This document shows, piece by piece, positions 53,201 through 59,198 of a stretch of 64,000 nucleotides of DNA. The notes under the pieces were generated by a model. It was not told the origin of the DNA and made no database searches. It saw only the letters and a program-made list of their open reading frames with translations. Within the stretch, counting starts at the first letter, position 1. The number at the start of each line of letters is the position of its first letter. The stretch is from Rhodoblastus acidophilus (lineage in GTDB: Bacteria > Pseudomonadota > Alphaproteobacteria > Rhizobiales > Beijerinckiaceae), in the NCBI RefSeq assembly GCF_009720655.1, contig NZ_WNKS01000007.1:107817-171816 (forward strand). The letters are read 5' to 3'. The position numbers and the translations under genes were made by a program.

Positions 53201-53823
53201 ACATTGGTTTCCGCCCGCCGGATCGCGACATGAACCCGGAACAGGGCTGGAACTACTGGCTCCAACAGGCCGGCGGCCCCGCCCTCGAAATCGCCCACGG
53301 CATCTACACCGGGGCGGCGGATATGTCGAAAGGCGAGTTCCTGCGCGGTCTTAAGGAAATGCTCCCGGCGTCTGCCCGCAATCTCGTCAAGGCGGGGCAA
53401 TATGCCCACGAGGGCGTCAAGACCCGTCGCGGCGATAGCGTGGTTGAACACGTCGCGCCGCAGGACATTGTGAAACAGGCGATTGGTTTCGGGCCGGCGG
53501 AAATCTCCGACCGCTTCCAGCGCAACACCTTCCAGAACAACATTCAGAAGCGTCTGGCCGAGGAACGTAAGGAGATTTTGACGAAGGCGGCCAAGGCGCG
53601 GATGGAAGGCAATCAGGAAGCCTTCGAGGCGGCTCTTGAGGAAGTGCGGAAATACAACGCCGCGAACCCGAGGGACGCAATCAAGGGCAAGGGCATCCTG
53701 CAAAGCATCAAGTCCCGGAGGAACCTGTCCGACAAGGCGGAATACGGCGTCGTCCTCAAGCCCGGCACCGCTGACCGCGTGAAGGGCGTTACGTCTCCCT
53801 CGATCTATTCACGGGAGGAATGA
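41212..53823 (+). CDS. Giant polyvalent protein: SLT, DNA methylase, SF2 helicase, zincin
   Basis: 4,203 aa; GAGG places the start at ATG 41212 (an ATG at 41197 adds five residues). Order: degenerate SLT-like domain with Glu65 (AERDSGF); Gly/Ala-rich helical hydrophobic region (about 200-490); long Pro/Ala/Glu/Lys linkers to about 1,240; N6-adenine DNA methylase with EPSMGIGNFFG and NWPF (1436-1439); SF2 helicase with HEVGTGKT (2044-2051) and DEAH (2223-2226), and a C-terminal lobe with QRNGRGHRQG; a zincin-like peptidase with HEIFH (3074-3078) and Glu3139; then about 1,000 mostly helical residues. This matches DarB-like 'polyvalent' proteins injected with the DNA to counter host defences. 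Residues about 1124-1228 overlap a second gene. Confidence 0.92.
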   Translation: MADIAAASPIDQLLADSTTKLNTATGGGGGGMSGPSALDQGMVRSFEQAADQFNVPVDALLAMAERDSGFDAYRRSSGPGPKTRGIIAMNDADMQRTGVNPYVPQQVVTAAAQKLRGYLNSGMSLDDAIRAHASGSNNPADWGPQATEYLSDVQKRAARFADALYPATPEPTEPAPDPSAAADGPTFGGDIARSAGRGFATLLNVPFEIASALGSQWAEGVAAPVRAANEESKKQDTKATQEARAAFDKLGNRITKIQEDTKATGLKGWLSTVAANPMDAMKDLGESAFAAASDPRLLATMVGESAPSMIGVGMAGRAGNTLAKGLGAGARMTQAATTGGVVAGSSAMSAGSIAEAVNEDVAKLSPEKLKELAPHAKDEDEARATVRQNAYMTVNTLIASIAAGSLDGFGQGAEKLIANGFRTSAGAIRQAATTMKHEAAQEFVQTGAEDIGQGLAKDQINPDKNNYDGMLRDMGSAATVGAAMGAGTGAIAGARGIRQSEPPAPQDEPLALPPPSDFNVGPDGQAREGSARVRQLPPPPDFRVDGEGNASAPGDNNPVPPPQPNQPPGWKAGTEQWAEPAGNDVGAPTAPANHGPLSRALHAGAPHIAEASKPAGNPVIVTDELGTRAGHIVSQDANGVTFVDADGSIELFSPADLAGGKIKITTGDHGATAPKSFEAAQAEKAAAAMPSFDHQAPAETDHGVLPQPGSAEDQTHIAAAVKAEEKPVEAAKPEATPAAKVEPTKPTEPAEPAPQAQEGGIAEQAAASVAQHVKPHDKSLAEMSEAELRDRLKYVAEQAKGSGWNKPLVKARKEVEAEIDQRVSAAKKANAEAAPVEAAPVEKPAEKPAEAPKAEPKPKAEPGAPATDAHAGKWFGSPEKAQAYVEKKGIAATHEPKKTGAKRWEIKPKSEGRIEEAPPAPATPAPSAVKPEAAPAPKMAEKPKAAEPPKQEPAPAPQPAPAPKAEQPKAETPKAPEPAPSPAPAAASEQAKPAETAPEAKPGYGDKNKLVGNDRAAELREKLRQKLKAAGHTLNSGIDPEMLAIGAELAVYHIEAGARAFGDFAKVMARDLGAKLGDLKPYLRSWYNGARDMMEDHGHDVADLDAPDKVKSELARVLSEEATNGSDEQGRNPSDRKGVSDAESGPEDAAQHGTGRPDQEGVAGGKPGDVGEAPKGADDGQAGVRDAAENVGGNGQASGSGGSGNGRTRAGRKRKSDDGTGEPKSGPVTPEEAKDVPPALPKAENFHIDNPLEIVGGGPVARFDRNMAAIKLFNVLREEGRPATAEEMRTLAGYTGWGSFGQELFQGTWERPMHKPAWEERGAWLRDHLGQEEWESAQRSITNAHYTDPPTVLAMWDMMRRMGFKSGRVLEPSMGIGNFFGLMPKDMKDRSKLSGIEMDQLTGGMAKLLYPDANVQIMPYQESRTPDNFHDAVVGNWPFENTVIADRRYNKLEPFLHDYFFLKTLDQVRPGGIVMGITSSGTMDKQAVRIRANLAKKAELVAAIRLPSGAFEEYAGTKVVTDIVILKKRPQELSLVPEDANWLKTVQVDTPSGQKVSINEYYVKNPQNVIGTTDFGHGTTRGRPGMIVHRPENMAERLKEAVKLIPENVYQKDDTAKKISYITNHTADREGSLTTQGGKLYVVRGEQLAPAGELVKYEVKDTAETARREGELNSLIDMRRKYGQLIDAERNGTDAEPARAALRAAYEAFAKANGKLGESFGLNYLKKISDPFYPAIASLEIGGKPAAILSRSTMRAAPKMENPSIQDAYVLARNGGSISPRLDEIAALAKKPVDKVKAELVKSGAVFETPTGDVVPSDIYLSGNVREKLRQAEAAAKDNAAMQHNVEALKAVQPKDTPYFNIETQLGATWVPPSVYRDYIGHMLNLDDASKHVGVSFRNGRWKAELRPGTNSRTEAATGYGTPHLPFSRLVNLAMTNQLAKIYGKDADGKDVFDQKATDEANERIGKIREDFGDWLWSDPERTVAMEREYNEATNSIATPNYDGSFLTFPGMALQFGNSPFDLRQHQADAIWRALVNRRSINAHEVGTGKTFTMGGIAVESRRYGIAKKPMILAHNANSKSVAAEIQQMYPSAKVLYIDNLSPDTIDVKMRQIANDDWDAIVVPHSVLDRLALREETLMKMAEEQIQALEDEALEAAKDDGTDLDVGMMDDPEAMKKVRSVTAKELVKARNRIIENIKKQAQKSSREGAMAFEDTGIDMVMVDEAHEFKKPPIATRMRIKGLNTGTSDRSIALKFLTDYIRANNGGGNVHTFTGTPITNTLTEVFHQMRYVMEDEMRRAGINDWDGWFGSFARELYDVELNSAGEYEGVSRLAAFVNVPELRRLIGQYMDTVFADDMPEMQPRETSSGKTMAAKNLTELERAELLNGRTEGAKNRPYKKVVNVTSDMTEPQLAAFREIQQLAQRWRNMAPLERKRTMQEGGPESPILTEGMANKASFDVRQLEGERLAGMEGKVPDHEGSKLSNVVKNVKEVFDSHPLANQVIFASQGFSNTVSRSGGRDAAGEKIKRTVKVFASIKDLVARLEQAGIPKEQIAVVDGSTSKDKRKLIADAMNSGEIRVVIGNTQTLGVGVNMQRNLRAMHHLDAPYMPGDLEQRNGRGHRQGNQWNTVLEYRYMTDRLDGRRWQILARKETFIKAFLKASADQRTIEGDAASEDESDILSSFAEAAGDPRILIKEKLKKTIERLQRAERIHRTGIADARGRHRQSQEAIASRTSEIESIEKNGTVAKAKKLVADNAGDGFKAEIDGKTYDKRKDFDAAYDQFVARNMHAGDEPRVIGKFGGHDIKAGWWKYAAKPEMFVEIDGHKFATNGGIAGVEGSARRFPDRVEGLRQDAEKLKNTVGRLEDVMKTPFGRAKDLADAAERLSSLDRDIVENPVPPPAWLRVGTPTETPVFWHGKEFEVSGHLYSNEGWFVRATDGKGEVTIPYNEATDKNGMPLYEPREFKKPEVIDGQKSTAPAAEGGEDAPKLSVAQDAAAEGMSAATLRSYLTTGAQGDTIARLIDAGHVVLHDDATTVPAKPKSDGILQGATMGDGKVHLVAGNMSPERARGILLHEIFHAGGERLVGSTKWDNLMQRTWAAAEAAMGRISEGKARPQDAFWQDALNSAEMAGAPYEHFAEEIAAYAIEHSDAAPAGLREVADRLMGAVKDWLFRRFGKQFGAVTPAQLRSLAKAALHSHEGRAERLEAGEDGVRFSMGNHGARVGDKAKGLYSKATRAASDFLTSAMAGAKEAADNVGSMSVLSLVPVRPLFLELARHTPSARHYIDTKQAMDSLRHALNEGDAKVLERWSKWVRATKLTKNGLKPLNREANERLMDLMHESTIAQVDPSGKFDQRLSRDDVNVLRDASKRGTPAYEEALERKAKDDARATAYRALKDRFDALPDEAKELYKDVRDAYKNRADETENEIVGNMRKAIDQISKNADEKHTAEMKRIKDEGLTGTAKADAIKAADNALLMAKTRVTRNKAARLKQLRAEFETNRIEPYFPLARFGSYFVTARDAAGKVKSFSRFEKRGEQRRFAEAMRANGFDVQEGLASLKGDLERSIDPRFVSEVDDILAAANAPEAVRDAIWQKYLESLPDLSMRKHSIHRKNREGWNPDALRAFAHNMFHSAHQLSRLRYGQDLQGHIDEARKEVESAPDPVRAQAVVNEMVRAHDFAMNPKGAAWSYRATSLAFLWTMGWNLSTGLVVLHDPIQRGIPNLGYDAETGNVGIKRAAAEMAKTFSEVMRGKGFIENSATLTGDERDAMRRAKELNVIESTNAHDLAGVSDAGIDYSPWMHKTMQTASLPLHHAERVNREVIFLAAYRIARDAGMNHGAAVKKAADLTWMSQFDTQASSKARVMRGPVGRAALALRNFHFNILYRFFKDAHEAMTGMEPAAKKAAMGRVVSSVAITAAMAGIRGAYFYKLILPVAAMALSAAGMYDDKDQEPSEALRRTVLKATGDTMIGRAVGGMMMDGIPGYWTGTNLSERIGVADIGFRPPDRDMNPEQGWNYWLQQAGGPALEIAHGIYTGAADMSKGEFLRGLKEMLPASARNLVKAGQYAHEGVKTRRGDSVVEHVAPQDIVKQAIGFGPAEISDRFQRNTFQNNIQKRLAEERKEILTKAAKARMEGNQEAFEAALEEVRKYNAANPRDAIKGKGILQSIKSRRNLSDKAEYGVVLKPGTADRVKGVTSPSIYSREE
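44582..44896 (+). CDS. Overprinted 104-residue protein inside the giant gene
   Basis: 104 aa in the +1 frame relative to the giant protein. ATG 44582 follows a GAGG nine bases upstream. The product (MEAMSRDEILRIEKEFRTLK, then LHNTELDARIKKAWQEESPA, and AGVPVTDAREQAERENLMME) has balanced, helical, protein-like composition. The giant frame in the same bases is low-complexity Gly/Asp/Glu/Ser/Lys linker. The pattern says that this frame, not the linker, is under strong selection. It resembles small orphan proteins encoded near DarB-type genes in other phages (from memory). Function unknown. Confidence 0.7.
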   Translation: MEAMSRDEILRIEKEFRTLKADPKTLHNTELDARIKKAWQEESPAMWARLQKARMTDKLAFVMQQRMWAEMDRLLEAGVPVTDAREQAERENLMMEPESPNPAP

Positions 53824-53837
53824 CGATTGATCGACAT

Positions 53838-53909
53838 GCAGCTATGGGCTACACCAGTCCATAGCTGCGCAAGAGTGCGGTTCGGCTTTTTTTGACGAAC
53901 AGCACTCTT
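53838..53909 (+). promoter_or_regulatory. Tandem hairpins before the endolysin gene
   Basis: Hairpin 1: GCAGCTATGG (53838-53847) with CCATAGCTGC (53859-53868), a perfect ten-base stem. Hairpin 2: AAGAGTGC-g-GTTCG (53871-53884) with CGAAC-a-GCACTCTT (53896-53909); the loop contains seven Ts. Hairpin 2 ends on the base before the ATG at 53910, leaving no free ribosome site. GCGCAAGAGTGC (53867-53878) recurs before the capsid gene. It may combine termination with control of lysis-gene translation. Confidence 0.6.
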
Positions 53910-54698
53910 ATGTCCAAAATCCCCCAAGATTTTGTTGGCTCGGCGCTCCGCCTGTCCGACATTGATTTGCCCACCATCGGCGCGACCATCGGTTGCGGCG
54001 AGGACGAAATTCATGCCGTGCTCGATGTCGAAAGCCGAGGCTCCGGCTTCGACAAGCATGGCCGCCCGATCATCCTGTTCGAGCCGCATATCTTTTACCG
54101 GCTCCTGTCCGGCCCCGGCCCCGATCTGCGCGCGCGCGCTGTGCGCGAGGGCCTGGCCTACGAAAATTGGGGCGAGAAGCCCTATCCCGCAGACAGCTAC
54201 CCGCGCCTCAAGGCCGCCATGCTCATCAACGAGACGGCGGCCCTGAAATCCGCGTCCTGGGGGCTCGGTCAGCTTCTCGGCTCGAACCATGCCGCCGCCG
54301 GCTATGCGACCGTGCAGGACATGGTTGCGGCCTTCTGCGCGAGCGAGCGCAACCAGCTTGCCGGCATGATCGCGTTCATCAAGTCCGAAGGGCTCGACCG
54401 CGCCTTGCGCAACCACAAGTGGGCGGATTTCGCGCGCGGCTACAACGGCCCGAGCTACGCCAAGAACCAGTACAGCACGCGCCTCCTGCGCCGGTTCTTG
54501 TTCTGGAGCGACATCAAGGACACGAAGGTTTTCGCGCACGCCGATGCGGCGACCGAAACCCGCCTCCGCGATCCCAAAGCCGGACACGTCGTCGGCTCGC
54601 CGCCGGCTCCCGCTCCCCTCACCAACGTCGTTCAGGGCGGCGCGCAGCCGGGCTTTTGGGCTCGCTTCGCCTCGGCTCTCTTTCGGAGGACCGTCTGA
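53910..54698 (+). CDS. Endolysin, N-acetylmuramidase type
   Basis: 262 aa. Matches the N-acetylmuramidase (DUF3380) family: catalytic Glu41 in VLDVESRGSGF, then GRPIILFEPHIFYR, SWGLGQLLG and the GYNGPSYA segment. The C-terminal ~50 residues are Pro-rich and basic. No signal peptide, so it relies on the adjacent holin. A TTG at 53892 is an alternative start; neither start has a normal ribosome site. Confidence 0.88.
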   Translation: MSKIPQDFVGSALRLSDIDLPTIGATIGCGEDEIHAVLDVESRGSGFDKHGRPIILFEPHIFYRLLSGPGPDLRARAVREGLAYENWGEKPYPADSYPRLKAAMLINETAALKSASWGLGQLLGSNHAAAGYATVQDMVAAFCASERNQLAGMIAFIKSEGLDRALRNHKWADFARGYNGPSYAKNQYSTRLLRRFLFWSDIKDTKVFAHADAATETRLRDPKAGHVVGSPPAPAPLTNVVQGGAQPGFWARFASALFRRTV

Positions 54699-55270
54699 TG
54701 CAGTTCGACCCCAAGGCGCTCGAAATCCTCGGGCTGGAAATTGCGAAGATCGGCGCTCCCATCATCGGCAGGGCGCTTGGCGGCCCGCTCGGCGCAACCA
54801 TTGCCTCCGGCGTCGTCGGCGCGCTGGCGGAGGCCCTTGGCGTCGATGCGACGCCGGAGGCCGTGACGAACGCCGTACAGGCCAATCCCCAGGTTGCCGT
54901 GGCGGCGGCGCAGCAAGTCGAACAGGACGGCGCTGGCGACTTGAAGCCAATCCTCGACATGCTCACCGCTGTTGAGCCCGTCGAACTCGCCAGCGAAGAC
55001 CGCTTCGTGCGTTGGGCTCGCCCGTCCGCGATTTGGGTCATTTCGGCTGTGACGCTCGGTTACGGCGGCTGCATCGTCGCCGCGACCGTCAAGTATCTCG
55101 ACACCAACGACCCGGCGGCGCTCGCGGTCCTCCTGACCAATGCGCCCTCCCTGTCCCTCGCCCTCGCCCCCGTGGCCGCCATCGCTGGCGTCTCTGCGTG
55201 GTGGCGCTCGAAAGAGAAGATCGCCGGCTTGCCGAATGGCTTCGACGGCCTTGTGAAGAAAAGGAAGTGA
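54698..55270 (+). CDS. Holin, 3TM type
   Basis: 190 aa. An N-terminal amphipathic Gly-rich helix (IGAPIIGRALGGPLGATIAS), a charged middle, then two strong membrane segments (WVISAVTLGYGGCIVAATV; a second around LAPVAAIAGVSAWW), like the Holin_3TMS family. GGAGG is eight bases upstream of ATG 54698, which overlaps the endolysin stop. It forms the membrane lesion that releases the endolysin. Confidence 0.85.
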   Translation: MQFDPKALEILGLEIAKIGAPIIGRALGGPLGATIASGVVGALAEALGVDATPEAVTNAVQANPQVAVAAAQQVEQDGAGDLKPILDMLTAVEPVELASEDRFVRWARPSAIWVISAVTLGYGGCIVAATVKYLDTNDPAALAVLLTNAPSLSLALAPVAAIAGVSAWWRSKEKIAGLPNGFDGLVKKRK

Positions 55271-55274
55271 CACC

Positions 55275-55577
55275 GTGAGCGAGGAAGCCGACCGCGAGGC
55301 CCTGGCGGAACTCATCGACCGTCTGCGCTCCGAAGGTTTACTGGACGAGCATCGCGCACATTTCGCAGCCCTCCCACGCGAGACGCGCGAGTTCTTGGCG
55401 AACCTCCGGCCCGAAGACATTTCGGAGTTGCACGACGTAATCGTCTGGCAGCGCAGCGCCCGCACCGTCGGGCGCATAACCTATTGGATCATCACGACCA
55501 TTGTCGGCATCATGATTGCCGCCGTGGCTCTCGGCGAAAAAATCCAGTCCGTTTTCGCCATGTGGAAGCAGCACTAA
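55275..55577 (+). CDS. Small membrane protein of the lysis cassette
   Basis: 100 aa, GTG start with AAGGAAG upstream. A charged helical N-terminal ~65 residues, then one membrane helix (ITYWIITTIVGIMIAAVALG) and a short cytoplasmic or periplasmic tail. The position after endolysin and holin suggests a holin regulator or spanin-like factor; no lipobox was found. Confidence 0.7.
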   Translation: MSEEADREALAELIDRLRSEGLLDEHRAHFAALPRETREFLANLRPEDISELHDVIVWQRSARTVGRITYWIITTIVGIMIAAVALGEKIQSVFAMWKQH

Positions 55578-55587
55578 GGAACCAGCC

Positions 55588-58113
55588 ATGGGCACGAACA
55601 TCGGGACCAGCATTCAGGTCAACGGCAACAAACCGCCGAACGTGGCCGCCGTGCTTATCGACCCCAGCACCGGGGAAGCGATGAGCACGACAAGCACGTT
55701 CTCGACACTCATCCGCGACGCCTTCGACAACTATGTGCCGGAGGAAATCTGGCATCCGAGCGTCGCGGGCGGCGATATTGTCGTGCTCGACGGCAACGCC
55801 GCCGGCGCGAGCTACATCGTCATTTCCAAAGACCCGCTGGCGGAAAACACCGTCACGACGCTGACCTCCGTCGCCAACATGCAGTTGGCGATTGAAGCCA
55901 GCTTCGGCGTTCATATGTCGCAGCGCGTGCTTGGTCAGGAATTTTCGCTCGAACTGGTGAGCACGGACAACATTCCGACCACCTTTACCGACCTGACGAT
56001 TTCGAGCGTCACGCAGACCACCACGACCATTGCCGTCACCACGAGCGCCCCGCATGGCCTCGCCGTCGGCAACGCCATTTCGACCTACGGCGTTTCGGAC
56101 AGCCGTCTGAACTATCCGGCCCTTGTGGTCGCATCCGTCCCGAGCCCCACGCAGTTCACCGCGACCGCCGGGCCGGGCGGCACGATCCAGTCGATTGCGT
56201 CTGCCGGCCCCTATACGTCCGGCTTCGTCAGCCTGCGCGCCCGGCTCGGCGGCTCGGCGTCTGGCACGTCGATGATTTTCGAGAACGCGACCGCCACCAA
56301 CGCCTCGTTCTATTCGCGCTCGAACTCTGGCGACGCCCTGGCGTCCGGCGCGGTCAACGGCAACCAGTCCGTTTCCATCGGCTCCACCGCCTCCGTGCAG
56401 CTTGTGAACACGGCATACACCTATGCCTTCACGCCGACGACGGAATACCGCGTCGCGCTCATGTCCGACCGCCTGCAATGGTATGACGCCGCTGTTGACG
56501 CGACCGCCCAGGCCACGGCGCGCTACACCCGCACGCAGGTTGTGCCCGACAACACCAAGAATTACGTCGTGCGGCTCCGCGCGACCAGCAACCGCGCCAC
56601 CACGCGCCCGGTTGGCAAGATCGTCTCGGCGCAGAAGGCCGGCACGACCACGGCCACCATCACGACCGACGTTGCCCACAACCTCACGACCGGCGACCAA
56701 ATCGTGATTTATGGCATCGCCAACCAGACGGACTTCGCGAACATCGCCACGGCGACGGTTGCGGCCACCGCCAGCGGCAACCAACTCACCATCGTCATGG
56801 GCGCGACCACGCCGAGCATTACCTCGGCTGGCGGCTTCGTGGCGCGCGTCCAGGGCGGCAACGTCCCGTCGTCGTTCATCCCCCAAGTGGCGATTTCCGC
56901 GACGCTCGCGACCGCCGCAGACGGCACTCAGGCGCTCACGCTCACCGGCAGCGCCGCGTGGACTGGCCTGTTGATCGGCGATTATGTCAACGTGCATGGC
57001 CTCCGCGTTGCGGCTGGCGGCGCGGACCTCCTCTGCGATGGCGCGTGGAAGGTGCGCAACGTCTCCACGACCACGCTCGAACTCGGCGCTCTCCAAGGCA
57101 CCGTTCCGCCGGCCAACTTCGGCGCGACGGTTTGCGGCGGCGCGATCATCAAGCGCACCGATCTTCGCATTTCCTTCGTGCGCCTCTACGAGTTCGACCG
57201 GCTGCGCGTGGAAGCGTTGAGCAGGCCAGCCGGCGAGGTCGCGGCGTCCATGCCTGTCGTGGTGCAGGGCGGCTCCGTGAACGTGGGCAGCGCCGTGCTT
57301 GCCGCCGGCAGCGCGCAAGTCGGCTTGGTCAAACTGAGCGACGGCACCAACACGACGGCTGTCAAGGCCGCGAGCGCCGCCGCAGCCGCGACCGATCCCT
57401 CCGCCGTCGTCACCTTGTCGCCCAACAGCGTCGGCGCGGTGAACCTCGCCATCCCGACCCTTGTTGCCGATGTCGCATCGGCGGCGCTGACCGCGACCAC
57501 CACGACCGCCGCCTTCACGCCGACCTTCGGCAGCGAGTACGAAGTCAACATCGTGCTCGGGGCTGTCACCGGCACCACGCCCACGCTCGACGTGGTTGTG
57601 CAGGAGAGCGACGACAGCGGCACCAACTGGTACGACGTTTACCACTTCGAGCGTATCACGGCTGGCAACCAAGTGGTTCGTTCGCCCAAGCTCGTCCTGA
57701 CCGGCAACCGCGTCCGCTACGTGCAGACCGTCGGCGGCACCACCCCGAGCTTCACGCGCGCCGTAAACCGCCTGCAAGGCAACGCCCAAGTGGACACGGT
57801 TCGTCGGCTCTTTGACCGCTCGACCATCGTCTTGACGACGTTGGGCTCGGCAACGCCCGCCCTGGCGGCGCGCGGCTGCAAGAACGCGCAGCTTGTCATC
57901 AATCTCGGCGCGGCCACCACTCCGCCCGTGATGAAGCTCCAGGCGACCGAGAACGGCGCGGATTGGTACGACCTCCCCGGCACCGTGTCTGGCGTTGCGA
58001 GTTCGACGGTTCAATTGACGGTGAACAACATCAACGCCCTTGCCATTCGCGCCGCAGTCGGCACGGCGGGCGTGACCGTCACCGCCGGCTATGTCGCGGT
58101 CAAGGCGTTCTAG
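55588..58113 (+). CDS. Large beta-rich structural protein
   Basis: 841 aa, Thr/Ala/Val-rich, nearly all beta-strand. Ubiquitin-like or Ig-like repeats occur around TTTTIAVTTSAPHGLAVGNA and ATITTDVAHNLTTGDQIVIY, which resemble each other. It starts with a polar segment and has no enzymatic motif. Encoded after the lysis genes at the end of the late operon, it is probably a tail or capsid-fibre protein. Its stop overlaps the integrase stop on the other strand (CTAG, 58110-58113). Confidence 0.75.
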   Translation: MGTNIGTSIQVNGNKPPNVAAVLIDPSTGEAMSTTSTFSTLIRDAFDNYVPEEIWHPSVAGGDIVVLDGNAAGASYIVISKDPLAENTVTTLTSVANMQLAIEASFGVHMSQRVLGQEFSLELVSTDNIPTTFTDLTISSVTQTTTTIAVTTSAPHGLAVGNAISTYGVSDSRLNYPALVVASVPSPTQFTATAGPGGTIQSIASAGPYTSGFVSLRARLGGSASGTSMIFENATATNASFYSRSNSGDALASGAVNGNQSVSIGSTASVQLVNTAYTYAFTPTTEYRVALMSDRLQWYDAAVDATAQATARYTRTQVVPDNTKNYVVRLRATSNRATTRPVGKIVSAQKAGTTTATITTDVAHNLTTGDQIVIYGIANQTDFANIATATVAATASGNQLTIVMGATTPSITSAGGFVARVQGGNVPSSFIPQVAISATLATAADGTQALTLTGSAAWTGLLIGDYVNVHGLRVAAGGADLLCDGAWKVRNVSTTTLELGALQGTVPPANFGATVCGGAIIKRTDLRISFVRLYEFDRLRVEALSRPAGEVAASMPVVVQGGSVNVGSAVLAAGSAQVGLVKLSDGTNTTAVKAASAAAAATDPSAVVTLSPNSVGAVNLAIPTLVADVASAALTATTTTAAFTPTFGSEYEVNIVLGAVTGTTPTLDVVVQESDDSGTNWYDVYHFERITAGNQVVRSPKLVLTGNRVRYVQTVGGTTPSFTRAVNRLQGNAQVDTVRRLFDRSTIVLTTLGSATPALAARGCKNAQLVINLGAATTPPVMKLQATENGADWYDLPGTVSGVASSTVQLTVNNINALAIRAAVGTAGVTVTAGYVAVKAF

Positions 58114-59198
58114 GCGACCTCGGGCGGGGCTCCGGCCCCGCTCATTTCCTCGGCGAGCCAAACCCACTTGTCGCCTGACGCGCGAATGTGCGTGTATCGC
58201 TTGAGGCTTTGCCATGACCTATGACCGGACACCGCCGCGACGTGCGGAATATTCAAGCCCATTTCAAATAGCCTCGACACGCCCTCGTGTCTTAAGTCAT
58301 GAAAGTGCAAGTCTTCGATCATTAGGAACTTGCACGCCCGCGTGAAATTCGAGCTTAGGGCGTCAGTCGTATAGGGAAAAATCCTATCGGATTTCCGAGG
58401 CTGGCGCTCAATGATCTTGATTGCAGGCTCGGGAAGATCGCACCACACATTGTTCCCGATCTTGTCGCCGGGGTTTTTCATGTCGCGGACGAGCACGCGC
58501 TTGTTCTCGGGCTCGAAGTCGCGCCACTCGATCCGCGTGATTTCCTCCTGCCTGCGCGTGGAGAACAGGGCGAACGCCACCAAGTCGGGCATGGGCGACA
58601 TATCGGGCTTGGCCGCGAGCTTCTGACGGAACAGGCCAAGGATGGCTTTGATTTCGTCGCACGAGGGCCGGCGCTCGCGGGACGCGCCCTTGCAGATGAC
58701 GCCAAGCCGGCGACCCACCACGAAAGCATCCTTCATGGCCTGTTGGTCAAGCTCGACGCCCCAGGCAGGCTTTGCAACGGCAAAGATCGCGGCAAGGTGC
58801 GAAAGGTAGCTCATGACCGTCTGAGGCTTCCTATCGGCGCGGAGCCGGCGGGCCAAGTCGATCACGTCATTGCTCTTTATGTCCGAGCACTTCATTTCAG
58901 CGATGGCGTCGCCTTTGAGCGACCGGAGCACTTGCGTCTTGGTCTTGCCAAGGGCGCGCTCGCTTTCAGCCACGTATCGGTCTATGACCTCGCCCAACAG
59001 AGGATCGCCCAGGCGGGCGCGCTCGATCCCGCCGGGCTCGTTCAGTTCCCGCTCGCGCTTCTCGATCCATACCTGTGCGGCCTTGCGCCGCTCGAACGTC
59101 TGGCTCTCGCGATGTACCTTGCCGCCGCCCTTCTTGACGACTTGAGCGAAGAAAACGACCTCGCCATTCTTGCGCTTGCGCTCTGTAATCGTTCCCAT
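58110..59198 (-). CDS. int: Tyrosine integrase (dusA-associated)
   Basis: 362 aa. GGAG about nine bases upstream selects ATG 59198 (MGTITERKRKNG), the usual start of this family. A SAM-like N-terminal DNA-binding domain is followed by the catalytic domain with Arg215 (STRRQEE), a Lys in RDMKN, His300-x2-Arg303 (HDLRH), GHRSW and nucleophile Tyr335 (KRYTH). The gene lies immediately beside dusA and reads away from it, as expected for recombinases that integrate in the dusA 5' end. No excisionase was recognised next to it; the 16177 gene has an excisionase-like HTH. Confidence 0.95.
   Translation of the reverse strand: MGTITERKRKNGEVVFFAQVVKKGGGKVHRESQTFERRKAAQVWIEKRERELNEPGGIERARLGDPLLGEVIDRYVAESERALGKTKTQVLRSLKGDAIAEMKCSDIKSNDVIDLARRLRADRKPQTVMSYLSHLAAIFAVAKPAWGVELDQQAMKDAFVVGRRLGVICKGASRERRPSCDEIKAILGLFRQKLAAKPDMSPMPDLVAFALFSTRRQEEITRIEWRDFEPENKRVLVRDMKNPGDKIGNNVWCDLPEPAIKIIERQPRKSDRIFPYTTDALSSNFTRACKFLMIEDLHFHDLRHEGVSRLFEMGLNIPHVAAVSGHRSWQSLKRYTHIRASGDKWVWLAEEMSGAGAPPEVA
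58124..58141. terminator. Terminator-like hairpin between late operon and integrase
   Basis: GCGGGGC (58124-58130) and GCCCCGC (58135-58141) with a four-base loop, ten bases after the structural-gene stop and inside the integrase coding end. The following TCATTTCC is only weakly T-rich. Confidence 0.5.

Noticed and set aside
58382..58398. CTATCGGATTTCCGAGG inside the integrase gene as another operator
   Set aside because: It lies in coding sequence and has only one good half-site; not counted with the intergenic operators.
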